DNA from: Ryuthela nishihirai
Taxonomy: Eukaryota > Arthropoda > Arachnida > Araneae > Heptathelidae
Assembly (NCBI GenBank): GCA_038380435.1
Contig: JAWZYU010000009.1
Span: 66,369,901-66,433,900, forward strand
DNA length: 64,000 bases
Reading direction: 5' to 3'
Shown here one piece after another: positions 54,000 through 64,000 of this stretch; positions within the stretch are counted from its first letter, which is position 1; each line of letters opens with the position of its first letter. The position numbers and the translations under genes are program-made. The notes under the pieces were generated by a model. That model ran no database searches. It saw only the letters and a program-made list of their open reading frames with translations, and was not told the origin of the DNA.

Positions 54000-55392
54000 G
54001 GAAATGGAGAGATGGAAGATGTCGAAAGGAAATATGGAAATGGGAACTCTGAAAAGGTCAAGAAAAAAATGAAGAGACGGAAGATGGCCAAAGGAAATAT
54101 GGAAATGGGAACTCCCTGAAAAGAAGAAGGTCAAGAAAGAAACGGAGAGACGGAAGATGGCCAAAGGAAATATGGAAATGGGAACTCCCTGAAAAGAAGA
54201 AGGTCAAGAAAGAAACGGAGAGACGGAAGATGGCCAAAGGAAATATGGAAATGGGAACTCCCTGAAAAGAAGAAGGTCAAGAAAGAAACGGAGAGACGGA
54301 AGATGGCCAAAGGAAATATGGAAATGGAAACTCCCTGAAAAGAAGAAGGTTAAGAAAGAAATGGAGAGACGGAAGATGGCCAAAGGAAATATGGAAATGG
54401 GAACTCCCTGAAAAGAAGAAGGTCAAGAAAGAAACGGAGAGACGTTGGGTTGGGTTGTTTTACCTCTGAGCGGCACTTTTTTGCACACCATGGGCTAAAT
54501 GGCCAGGTCACATGGACCCCGAAGGCTCAGAGAAGGTTGGGGGAGGGGACCCACTGGAACAGCTGTTGGGAGACAGATGGTAGCCTCCCGTCAAGGCCAT
54601 CCAGCGTGTTCTTTAACGTGCGCAGGGTATGGCTCTCCCACACACGGGGCCACGGCTTAACGTCCCATCCGACGGACGGCGGCCTTTTCAAGCCCATCGG
54701 TGTCCGCTACTGACTGTGGGCAGGGCGGGGAATTTTGCGGAGATAAATCTCAACGCTGACGCAGCTGGGACTCGAACCTGGGAACTACAGATTACGAGCC
54801 TGGCGCGCTACCGACTGAGCCACCCCCGCCCCAACGGAGAGACGGAAGATGTCCAAAGGAAATATGGAAATGGGAATTCCCTGAAAAGAAGAAGGTCAAG
54901 AAAGAAACGGAGAGACGGAAGATGGCCAAAGGAAATATGGAAATGGGAACTCCCTGAAAAGAAGAAGGTCAAGAAAGAAACGGAGAGACGGAAGATGGCC
55001 AAAGGAAATATGGAAATGGGAACTCCCTGAAAAGAAGAAGGTTAAGAAAGAAACGGAGAGACAGAAGATGGCCAAAGGAAATATGGAAATGGGAACTCCC
55101 TGAAAAGAAGAAGGTCAAGAAAGAAACGGAGAGACGGAAGATGGCCAAAGGAAATATGGAAATGGGAACTCCCTGAAAAGAAGAAGGTCAAGAAAGAAAC
55201 GGAGAGACGGAAGATGGCCAAAGGAAATATGGAAATGGGAACTCCCTGAAAAGAAGAGGGTTAAGAAAGAAATGGAGAGATGGAAGATGACCAAAGGAAA
55301 TATGGAAATGGGAACTCCCTGAAAAGAAGAAAAGAAAAGTTAAGAAAGAAATCGAGAGATCGATGATTATCAAAGGAAATATGGAAATGGTA
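54000..55392. repeat. 73-bp minisatellite, about 14 units, split by a SINE
   Basis: The unit starts GGTCAAGAAAGAAACGGAGA and continues with GGAAGATGGCCAAAGGAAAT and ATGGAAATGGGAACTCCCTG. Starts at 54129, 54202 and 54275 give an exact 73-bp period. Units in the middle are nearly identical, and the edge units are more diverged. A family A SINE at 54445-54832 lies in the array. Since 73 is not a multiple of three, it is not a protein repeat. Confidence 0.95.
54445..54832 (-). mobile_element. SINE family A, copy 12, inside the 73-bp array
   Basis: Full length, from TTGGGTTGGGTTGTTTTACC to GACTGAGCCACCCCCGCCCC. The 12-bp target duplication AACGGAGAGACG is perfect on both sides and belongs to the array unit. 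Confidence 0.95.
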
Positions 55393-56671
55393 TTGCTTAT
55401 TTATGTGTCTTTTCAGTAAGCATACGAATAAAATTTGACTTCGGCAAAGTAAATGCATAATAATATTATTCATAAACATTTTATATCTGACTTCTGAAAG
55501 TGTTCTGTGTATAAACATTCAACTCTAAATGCAACATTTCAAAATTTTTGAGTATCTCCTTTTACATTTTACAGAAAGATTCCAATGTATACACAAATAA
55601 ATCAAACTTTTAAAACAGGAGTCTGTTCAATAGTCTACTACCTCTCTCCCGCAAGAAACAACTTTTACGTCCAGCACCTCTTTTTCCACCCTCACGTTTT
55701 CGTCTATTCGTTGCGTAAGTTTTCGCATCGTCCCTCTTTCACGAAGCCAGTCGAAGGTTGAAAGGAGCCAGATAAAAAACAAGGCCTCCTTTATAGGTCG
55801 TTGCCAGTTTGGGTGGCATTTGATTTATTCCGGGAGCCGTATCCGTGGGCAACATCGTATTGGCAGGTGGGGCTGACACGCTGTAACGTGTTTGCTCTGC
55901 ACCAGAGAAGGATGTTATGGCCCGCATGGGATGGCAGTAACAAAATTGAAGGTAAACTTAATCAAGTCTGAAGCCAGCTTTATTGTCCACCTGGGATGCG
56001 AGATAATGACGCCAGGATGTGAAGCACTTCGCACAGCTCGAGGCTTGCGTCCTGAGGAGGCCAATCGAACAGAGACTGATACCAGCAACATCAGATTTGA
56101 CGCCTCGAGTGGATGCTGCCCGCCGAATGGAGTTCGAGATTTATACAGCGCACGTCATACGTATCCTCCCACAACGAACGATATCTGTTTATCGACACGA
56201 TCAGAGATATATATATATCCTGAAATTTCCTTTTTTTTTGAGTGTGCGTTTAAGAAGATGTAGGGCAAACAGTTAATAATTTTTATTTTGTTGGTGCTAT
56301 GGGAAAAAATAAGATGCATTTGTTAGGGAGAAAGTTTGCTTTAATATTCTATGGGAGTGAATTAATCATATTTGCTTCTTTATTACGCTAAAGTTGTGTT
56401 TATAGTCTAATAAATGCCATGGCAAAGAGATTGTATGCTCTTAATATACAAAGTTGTTGTTAGTTTTGGAAATCTGGTTCACTTTGGGTTTATAATTGTA
56501 TAAATTTCTTCTGCGAGCGAATATAATCTTTAGAGGGTGAAATTTCACAGCTGACTTCTGAAAACTTCTGAAAACGTGCGATATAGACATCCAGCTATAA
56601 ATATAATGCATTAACACTTCTAATTCTTGATTATCTATTTGTTACTTTACAGTTTGCTGAGAAGTCCATTA
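55393..56671. other. Spacer with a GC-richer island
   Basis: Between 55739 and 56263 base composition is more even than around it. Overlapping open frames are a 62-codon minus frame (55927-55739, MRAITSFSGAEQTRYSVSAP) and a 123-codon plus frame (55892-56263). Neither is recognised. It could be an unrecognised exon or an old insertion. Confidence 0.35.
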
Positions 56672-56879
56672 TATACAGGGTATTTACAAAAGATCTAGTC
56701 AAATTTTGGGAACGTATTCTACTACGCATAGTGATGAAAAAGTTCCTACGAAATTGGACTAGAAACGCTTCGCTTCCAGGTTTTAGCACTTATTGAGAGT
56801 GAAAATAAGAAAGCCTGTGAATTAGTTTTTATTACAGTTATTACAGCACACCCAGTAAGTGATCGATGAGAGCAATCAT

Positions 56880-57130
56880 GTAAGTTTACATCAGAGCAAG
56901 TGTTCAAAATGGCCTCCTTGAGCACCAATAGACTCCTCACAGCGTTTTCTCATCGGCTGTCGAACACGTTCGAAAAGTCCCGCAATGTTTTGAATTCTTT
57001 AACAACCATCCACGATCCGTTAGCGGAGAGCTTGTGCATTAGGAATCGGGATAGCATAAACATCAGCATTAACGTGATCACCTAAGAAGAAATCCAATGG
57101 ATTGAAATCGGGAGAGTGTACAGTCCATGC
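56880..57130 (-). pseudogene. Mariner-like transposase, C-terminal part
   Basis: On the minus strand, CTLPDFNPLDFFLGDHVNAD with VYAIPIPNAQAL, then GLFERVRQPMRKRCEESIGA and QGGHFEH. PDxNPLDFFLWG carries the third catalytic Asp of a DDD transposase in a widespread arthropod family. There are stops at RIVDGC and before it. The N-terminal two thirds are not recognised. Confidence 0.78.
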
Positions 57131-57168
57131 AGCTGGTCTACCTCTATCAGTCTTACTGGCAGGATACG

Positions 57169-57388
57169 TACAGTCGCTCAAAAAAGTATCCGAACACTAT
57201 GGTTGATTACAGAATTCAGAAAAAATATCTGGCAACGTTTTTTTTAGAAATTAGTGATCTGGCAACCTTCGTGTCACGTAACACGAAGGTTGCCATGATC
57301 ACTAATTTCCAAAAAAAATCGTTGCCAGATATTTTTTTATGAATTCTGTAATCAACCGTAGTGTCGGATACTTTTTTGAGCGACTGTA
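57169..57388. mobile_element. Fold-back MITE family, copy 2
   Basis: TACAGTCGCTCAAAAAAGTA at the left and its complement at the right. The arms continue through CAGAATTCAGAAAAAATATC and AGAAATTAGTGATCTGGCAA to a loop near CGTGTCACGTAACACG, itself palindromic. Same family as 39464. Confidence 0.92.
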
Positions 57389-57681
57389 GGTGGTCATATT
57401 ATTTTGATACTAGATCGTGTGGGCTCACTCACGGAAATATTGAGCGAGTGCAGTTACCGTTCACAGCAAACTGGAGCGTGTGCAGTTACTGCACACGCTC
57501 CAGTTTACTGTGAACGGTAACTGGAGCGTGTACAGTTGCTGTACACGCTCCAGATATTTTTCCTGAATTCTGTAATCACGTGACACGAAGGTTGCCAGAT
57601 CACTAATTTCTAAAAAAATCGTTGCCAGATATTTTTTCTGTAATCAACCATAGTGTTCGGATACTTTTTTGAGCGACTGTA
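57389..57681. mobile_element. Rearranged third fold-back MITE copy with nested palindromes
   Basis: The right arm of the MITE is repeated (57554-57681, ending TTTTTTGAGCGACTGTA). In place of a left arm there are two adjacent hairpins: 57452-57522 (34-bp arms, one mismatch, loop TTA) and 57521-57553 (15-bp arms, loop TTG). They share the core GGAGCGTGT.CAG. Confidence 0.85.
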
Positions 57682-57924
57682 CCATTCAGATCACACAGGA
57701 GTGTTGGGCTTTTGCTCAATATTTGCATACTTCTGCTATACAATCAGAAATGAGAATTTGCTTAGCATCGCACTTTTTGACAGGCTTCCTTACTTGCACT
57801 CTCAAAGTGTACTATAAAACGGATGGGAAACGTTTATGACTCAAGAGGAACTTCTGCCATCATTATGAGCAGTAGAACACATTCTCAAAGTTTGACTAGA
57901 CCTTTTTGATAACATCCTGTATAC

Positions 57925-58352
57925 ATATTATGATGATACTCTACTTTCTCCCCAATAAACAACTTTTATGTTCAGCATCATATTTTTCTCTCTCACGTTT
58001 TCATCTATTTGTTATGGAAGTTTTCATCTCGATCGTTTTTCACGAAGCAAGTCGTTCTTAGTTTTCGGTTAATGTAAAAGTTTTGCATTTGATATTTTTT
58101 TTCCATTAATTCTATCTGCGGTTATGTTGAAATCATATTCTGGCTTCCAAGATGAAGTTTTTCAGGAACGAAGACCATAAAAAGTTTCATGAAAAGGTGA
58201 TAAGATGTAGATCAGTGTTTCACACATAACAAAATGCTGCGAAATTGGTTAGGGAAAGGAAGGGCTCATACTCCTTCCTTTCTCGAAGTATTGGCACGAA
58301 ATATAAGTACGCAATTAGCTTAAAAATATTTGGGAAGAATACTTCCGAAGTT
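57925..58352. other. No gene recognised
   Basis: Spacer DNA. CTCCCCAATAAACAACTTTT and CACGTTTTCATCTATTTGTT at 57950-58015 resemble 55645-55720 (CTCCCGCAAGAAACAACTTT, CACGTTTTCGTCTATTCGTT), so an old duplication flanks the mariner-like element. Confidence 0.5.
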
Positions 58353-58775
58353 TGAGTTGTATTGCTTTACTTCCAAGAGGTACTCTTTTTTGCGCACAAT
58401 GGGGTATAGACAAGATCTCACAACGTCCCCAAAGGTTCAGAGAAGGTGGGGGGGGGGGAAGGGGACCTACTGAACAACTGTTAAAAAGCAGATGGGAACA
58501 TCCCATCAAAGCCATCCAGCGTGTTCTTTAACGTGCACATGGTATGGATCTCCATACCTCGTGCACGTTAAGTTACAACGGCACTTTAAGTCGTGACCCT
58601 GTGTCACGGCTTAACGTTCCATCCAACGTACGACGGCCTTTCCAAGCCCATTAGTATAGCATTTCTGACCGAGGACAGGGGGGAGGGATTTAGCGGAGAT
58701 GAATCTCAACGCTGGCTCAAGCGAGATTCGAATCTGTAAATTACCAATCACGAGGCTGGCGCGCTACCGACTGCG
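58353..58775 (-). mobile_element. SINE family A, copy 13 (with internal duplication)
   Basis: GAGTTGTATTGCTTTACTTC to GCGCTACCGACTGCGAC. It has a G run at 58448 and an extra block at about 58545-58610 in which the GTGCACGTTAAG and TCACGGCTTAACG parts are repeated and partly inverted. Confidence 0.82.
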
Positions 58776-59272
58776 ACAAACTCTGATCTAGCTTCCCACA
58801 AAAGACGTAAATAAATAAAAGGATTCTTGGGAACAAGACTGTCAAATTTCAAAAGAACGAAGCAAAGCGAGAACTATTGAAACTTAGCAACAGAAAGTGC
58901 AGAAGTTAAGTTATTACTGGGAATACAGAGACAGGGCTCAGAATATCCAGGAATAATGATCCGAAAATGATAATTGAGACACAAAGCAGGTTTTGAGGGT
59001 GGGATGATGGCTGCAAGGAATCAACCATCTCATAGTATATTGCTTGCGATACTGAGAAAGGGATGGTTAGGTCATACACCTGATGATACTCGTTTACTGG
59101 TAATGCTGGGTAGTCGAACTCGGTAAGGATCTTTTATTGACCAATTGCACCTGAAGATGGACTGACATGAGATTCTACGATATCATCTCTATAAGCTGAG
59201 CGCTGAATGATCCCAGCAGCCTGTTTCCTGTCAGCCTGGGGATGTACCGACCCTCCGGGGTCAAGGTCGGCT
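58776..59272. other. No gene recognised
   Basis: Spacer DNA with short open frames only. Confidence 0.4.
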
Positions 59273-59500
59273 CTAATGGCTCGACCGTTTCTCCCTCATA
59301 GTCGGAACGCTGTATGTACATTTCTTACAGCGTTCACCAGTAGAAATCTCTTTCCACACCATTGCACGTACCAGTATTTTAAATGTCACCGTGTGTTCTT
59401 GGAGTTGTATCAGGTGACCACTACCATATAGATTTCGAATCCATTTTGTCAAACTGGTCTCATCGGTGAAGGCAAAGCGACTCCAGTAAGTTGAGTTCAA
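59273..59500 (-). pseudogene. DDE transposase fragment
   Basis: YWSRFAFTDETSLTKWIRNL, then HLIQLQEHTVTFKILVRAMV and WKEIS. F-T-D-E-T with a downstream I-x-V-W/A-x-M-V-W pattern is the first catalytic Asp region of Tc1/mariner-like transposases. Only this piece is seen. Confidence 0.5.
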
Positions 59501-59560
59501 ATGACGCTTTTCACATTAATCCATGTGCCTTTTTCTGTGTCTCATGAAGATCATCATTCT

Positions 59561-59644
59561 CTTATCTGAGACGTTGGCGTCCTTGTGACCTGGCCATTTA
59601 GCCTATTGTGTGCAAAAAAAGTGGGGCTCAGAGGGAAAACAACT
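59561..59644 (+). mobile_element. SINE family A, copy 14 (3' end only)
   Basis: GTCCTTGTGACCTGGCCATT, then TAGCC, TGTGTGCAAAAAAAGTGGGG and GAGGGAAAACAAC. Only the last quarter of the family is present. Confidence 0.75.
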
Positions 59645-60582
59645 TTTTTTGTTTCACCTCTGGTTCCAGCAGGAAAACGTATGTGCTGTGTTAGCTCTAT
59701 GTGAGGCAATGGTCAACAGTGACTCTGTCTTAGTAGGGCAAGTCCTTATAAGAAAAGGTTTGAATAAGCTAAGAGTAGTTCTTTGGATCCTTCTTTGCTC
59801 TGTACGTTGCAAATAAAAAAGAATTGGTTGTGCTGTAAAATGAAATAATGAAAACCAAATAGTTTGGTCCTGAGAGGAAGCTCTAAAGGCGAACCTGAAA
59901 ACTAGTCTGGATGGAAAAAAAAATGAAAATCATGAATTTCCAACTCTTGATCAGCATAACCGTCTCTACGGAAGGTAGGCCCGGATCTATGAAAAGATAA
60001 AGAAGGGTGGGAAAGTGATTTTATCGAATCGGAAAATGATAAATATGGGAGGATGGAAAGACAGGAATTCCATTTCAGAGTAACATTTTCCCTCCGTTTT
60101 AGAAGTATTTAAATTTTTCTTTAATATTGTATGAAATATGCATAACTTTAATAACTTTTGCCTCCATTGCTCTTATTAGCATTCTCACCTCTCCCCCGCC
60201 CAAATCTGGCCAAGATAGAAGGCTACACGTTTTTTCCATGAATAGCGGATGGAAAAGAATTATTTCTAACTTAAGTATTCCTTTTATCCATTGGGTAAAT
60301 AACAATGACCAAAGAACCATCTTCTGGATAGCTGTTAGGTGTAGATTTGGAGCCTCACATAAAAGCCATCGAACGTGCTGTTTAAAGCTTTTCAGGATAC
60401 GTGGAATCTGTAGTAGGTCTACGTCTTAACAGGCACAAGATGGATGCTCTGATTCGCAAGTCCACCGTTGTATCTTAGTCGAAGTGGAGCGTGGACAATC
60501 GGCCAAAAAATCAGTGACAAGCTTCAGGCTGAATGTTTCTATCCCGTCATGCTGCCCGAAGTTGGAGGGTTTTCATTCACAG
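59645..60582. other. No gene recognised
   Basis: 60330-60430 contains faint SINE A-like text (AAAAGCCATCGAACGTGCTG, TTTAAAGC), otherwise nothing. Confidence 0.4.
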
Positions 60583-60845
60583 GTTGGGTTGCTTTACCTC
60601 TGAGCGGCACTTTTTTGCACACCATGGGCTAAATGGCCAGGTCACATGGACCCCGAAGGCTCAGAGAAGGTTGGGGGAGGGGACCCACTGGAATAGCTGT
60701 TGGGAGACAGATGGTAGCCTCCCGTCAAGGCCATCCAGCGTGTTCTTTAACGTGCGCAGGGTATGGCTCTCCCGCACACGGGCCACGGCTTAACGTCCCA
60801 TCCGACGGACGGCGGCCTTTTCAAGCCCATCGGTGTCCCCTACTG
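60583..60845 (-). mobile_element. SINE family A, copy 15 (5' truncated, with target duplication)
   Basis: The tail side GTTGGGTTGCTTTACCTCTG is intact. The element stops at ATCGGTGTCCCCTACTG, so the tRNA head and promoter are missing. A perfect 12-bp duplication TTTCATTCACAG flanks it (60571-60582 and 60846-60857), so it inserted already truncated. Confidence 0.95.
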
Positions 60846-60857
60846 TTTCATTCACAG

Positions 60858-63065
60858 AACATCAAGATGCAGAGTCGATTCATTCTTGCACCAGAAAATG
60901 AGAAGTTATGGTTACAGCATCGTGGTACGAGATATAAAAAATTTCAGTTATCCGGATATTTGATTACCCGGACTGCATGACAGGTTTCGTAAAATCTCTT
61001 TCCGTTGGAAGGAATAGCGTTTTGCGGCGTTGCAGATATATACAGATCGATTTTCCGAAAATGAAGAAAAAAATCGCGACGGGTTCAGATATCTCATTAA
61101 AATGAAATACTTTGTTCAGAAATGATTTAAATCCCAAATATTACTTCTTGCTGTAAAGCTATCTAAATATTGGTTGCACTCATGGAGGGTAGGTAGGCAG
61201 GGGTGGATGAGGTGGGGGGAGCAAGTGGAGATGAGGGAAAGAGGGATAGTTACCTCCACCTGGAAAAAGGACCGAAAAATTCATTTTTAAAATAATATCA
61301 GGTGTACCAAAATTACTATTTTTTTTTCTTTAAAGAAATGTAATTTTTTTTTCTTACGTTTCTTTTGTTGACGGATTGGGTTTCTATATCGAAGACTTTG
61401 AGATGCAGCTACGAATAGACTCGGTTCTAGGCTCACTAGATTTATATACGTTAGCACGATGGATGATAAATTTGGCTTTTAAAACTCTCGCTACAGTGGA
61501 TTTCATCTCCTAGTGAGATTCTCGTGTCTACTGTTCTACGTGTAACGCTCCTTTATCTCATGAATATCTGGCTGTTAAATAAAAGAATACAGGATAAACT
61601 TATTAGCGAACATGGGTCACACTGCCATGCATTTTAATGAGGAGCACGTAAAGATATCTTTGCAGTATTACGACGCTTACAGCAAACACATGGGTGGTAT
61701 CTAAGAGCCGATTCTAGTTCGCCTCCAACACTACTCTTCTGAGAGCAGAAGGAGCAACACCTTTCTGTCTTCGCTATTTGTGCAGTTTCCCGAGTGTAAT
61801 CAAGGGAAATGGTTTGTCTCTCTTTACAGTGGTTTGTGTAAACTCAGAGTTGAAAGTTTCGCTTTTTGAAAACTTCTTGCTGTCGTTTTGAAACGATATC
61901 AACTATAATCAAGAACGCAGAGTTGCTTGGTGTGTTTATTCACCGCTTTGTTGAGGCCTATTCCTTCTGCTAATGTTTCTTTTCTGCTCTGTGGGCATTC
62001 CGAAATGTTTAGCTGTCCTCATTTTTCTGTGTCCTTGTTGTGCAGACGCCGGCAGAACCGAAAGGAAGCCAAGAAGGTTTGCAAGCATTCGCTGGTGTAG
62101 TTAGGAAAGACGTTGCTTTCTCATTAATGCTTGCTAATTTACCATTCCCCATCATCCGGTTTCCTTGCAGTTAGCTTGTTACTAAGAAGAGAAAGTAGAA
62201 ACTGGTGCGATGAAAGAAATGAAATTTAAATTATGGTAATTTCACCACATTTCTCACTCCATGAATTTTGGTTTCAAGTGGACGAAAGAATTATAATCAT
62301 TCTCCTCATCAGTATTTCTCATTACTTGATGCTTAAAGTGAAGATTCTCTTAAGAGAGTGAAACTTCGAATGGAAGTGAATACTTCATTAGCACCACCTG
62401 CGTTTTTATGGTGAACATATTAATTTCTTAATATTTTCGTCGCAGATTTAATAAGTGATTTTCTTCCTGTACGTGTCAACTCAATCCCTTGGCCACTTAA
62501 ATTTATCGTTCTTTTCAATGAACATTAATGCTTGAAGTATTTCTATTCATCTGGGCTCAGAATGGGCATCGTGTGAATCACTTAAGGTTGGACAGAATTT
62601 TTACAAGTTGGAAACTTGGACCGGAGCTTTATAATCATGAAAACGTACACTTAATTTACCTATTCTGGTACATTATATTTTGGAATTATGACACGCGATA
62701 TATAACTGCATAAGCATTTTTGTCAAACGTATTAATGAATATATGTGCATAACTTCATGTTAACATTTTAATTAAAGTAATTACTCTTAGTGAATATTTA
62801 AATGAGATAAAAATATTATTGTTATTCAAAACACTAATAATGCTATTAGCAAGTTCTGTCACTAGTAGATAGTGCAGCGTTAATTAAATGTGAGACTGCA
62901 AATATTCTTTGTAAGCGTGTCAGTTAGAAGGAATGCAGAATGTTGCTACTCTCAATCTAAGCTTTAAAGATTAAATCTGTTAGTCTCGATCTGCTTTTTG
63001 ATTTGGAGAATTTCATTTTGGAAAACAGCTGATATCATTTATAAGTACTCCCAAGCAAGAATAGA
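60858..63065. other. Long stretch with no recognised gene
   Basis: AT-rich with only short open frames. No terminal repeats or conserved protein blocks were found on either strand. Confidence 0.45.
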
Positions 63066-63400
63066 TCTATATAATAATAAAAGGAGAAGTCTGTCTGTCC
63101 GTGGCAGCAATAACTCACCAGGAAATCATGATAGAACTTCAAAGTTTCACACAATGTTTCTGGTTGTAGTGTCGAATTTCAAGTGGAAATATCAAAAGGG
63201 GGACTTGTTGCAAGCAAATATATTTACCATGCTATTCTTACGGGAAACGGTAATTGCTGCTAAATATATTATTGCCATTTATCGCTCTTTAGCTCTGAAT
63301 GCAAAAGTCATAACAACATTTAAATCTGTTGCAATTGCCAGATTCCTCACATTTCCAAAGACATTATTATTTTAAGGCGTCCCATTGAAGCTAGGGACCT
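63066..63400 (+). mobile_element. Possible Helitron-like 5' end
   Basis: After an A at 63065 the sequence reads TCTATATAATAATAAAAGGA, then GAAGTCTGTCTGTCCGTGGC. This is the same style as the putative end at 44113. No helicase frame and no definite 3' end were found, though GAAGCTAGG lies near 63390. Confidence 0.3.
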
Positions 63401-64000
63401 GATTTCTTAACCCAACACGGGGTTAGCAGGGTCAAGCAGGGGAAACCTCAAAACGGGGTCAGGCAGGGGGAACCGCCTACGAAATTTGGGACCATTTTCT
63501 CATAGAGGAGCAGAGCTATGGTTAGTGCAGAAGATCTCAATCCAAGAATGGTAAAGATTCGAACAGCAGAACATAAAGTCACGAGCCTGGAATAAGATGT
63601 AAACAATAATCACCTGTTTAAAGATCCCATTTTTGTTCCAAACGGAAAATGTTTGTCTTAGTAGGTTTTGTTTTATACCCACGTCAAACTCTTTGATAAG
63701 TTCATTCACATCTAACGTACGTCGAATCGATAATTGCATTCATAAGGCAGGCGACGGCAGTGCCCCAGAAATCTCAGACCGTTTTCGAGGGATCACTCCC
63801 GACCCACATCAGCTAGGAACCCCATCCGTCACACCAAGAGAGTCATAACTAAGCGGGATTGCTCAACTAGCCACGGAACTACGGGAAAACTGACAATTTG
63901 TGCCACACGTCACACGTCTCCGCCCGCCCGTTCGCCCGTCTGTTAGCCTTCCCGGAATCACGGCTAATATTAAAATATGAGATGATATTTAGAACTATTA
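63401..64000. other. No gene recognised
   Basis: A repeated pair AACACGGGGTTAGCAGGGTC and AAACGGGGTCAGGCAGGGGG lies at 63415-63475. The last 300 bp are more GC-rich and include a CGCCCGCCCGTTCGCCCGTC tract. No protein family is recognised. Confidence 0.4.

Larger units (their letters stand above)
56672..57924 (-). mobile_element. Mariner-like element invaded by fold-back MITEs
   Basis: The left end TATACAGGGTATTTACAAAA, then GATCTAGTCAAATTTTGGGA, matches the complement of the right end (TATACAGGATGTTATCAAAA, AGGTCTAGTCAAACTTTGAG) over about 60 bp. The interior carries a transposase remnant and is interrupted at 57169-57681 by fold-back sequence. Confidence 0.85.

Noticed and set aside
54629..55030. 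133-codon open frame as a gene
   Set aside because: It runs through the SINE and the 73-bp minisatellite, and the period is not a multiple of three.

Overview
This is an AT-rich window from an arthropod nuclear genome. A chelicerate, probably a spider, fits best, but that is an inference from the mix of transposon families. It does not look bacterial: there are no operons, almost every long reading frame belongs to a transposon, and the one host gene is split by large introns.

Host gene. Two minus-strand exons, 25143-25348 and 17159-17294, have clean splice sites and matching intron phases. Together they encode the first immunoglobulin domain of a Beaten path (Beat) family neuronal cell-surface protein. 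The intron between them is 7.8 kb. No signal-peptide exon is visible at higher coordinates and no second Ig-domain exon at lower ones, so most of the window is probably Beat introns and flank filled with mobile elements.

Layout. 1-11.4 kb: a Tc1 element cut by the window edge, an older repeat pair, a mariner split by another insertion, a Tigger-like MITE, a fold-back element, an LTR-like segment, and a decayed gene of a cysteine-rich arthropod repeat protein family (9.0-10.7 kb). 11.4-16.9 kb: an APE-type LINE interrupted by a 3.2 kb hAT transposon with a perfect 8-bp target duplication. The hAT keeps a 559-residue transposase frame and carries an R2-like restriction-type endonuclease fragment. 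17-25.3 kb: the two Beat exons, with SINEs, a Tc1 element, hAT remnants and an inverted repeat in the intron. 25.6-36.5 kb: a 43-bp minisatellite, a palindromic tandem array, a jockey/CR1-like LINE fragment, several SINEs and a second copy of the 11.4 kb LINE in reverse. 36.5-48.5 kb: a 470-bp direct duplication, fold-back MITEs, two Tc1 elements, a Tigger/pogo remnant, Helitron-like ends and a 24-bp array. 49-64 kb: a 34-bp satellite, a 73-bp minisatellite split by a SINE, a mariner-like element invaded by MITEs containing nested palindromes, more SINEs, and long stretches with nothing recognisable.

The dominant repeat is a tRNA-derived SINE of about 390 bp with a CCCAAC-type tail instead of poly(A), present in about 15 copies, several with clear target-site duplications. 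Nested insertions give a relative order: LINE before hAT; hAT MITE before SINE; 73-bp array before SINE; mariner-like element before fold-back MITE. All transposon genes seen are broken, though the hAT transposase is close to intact.
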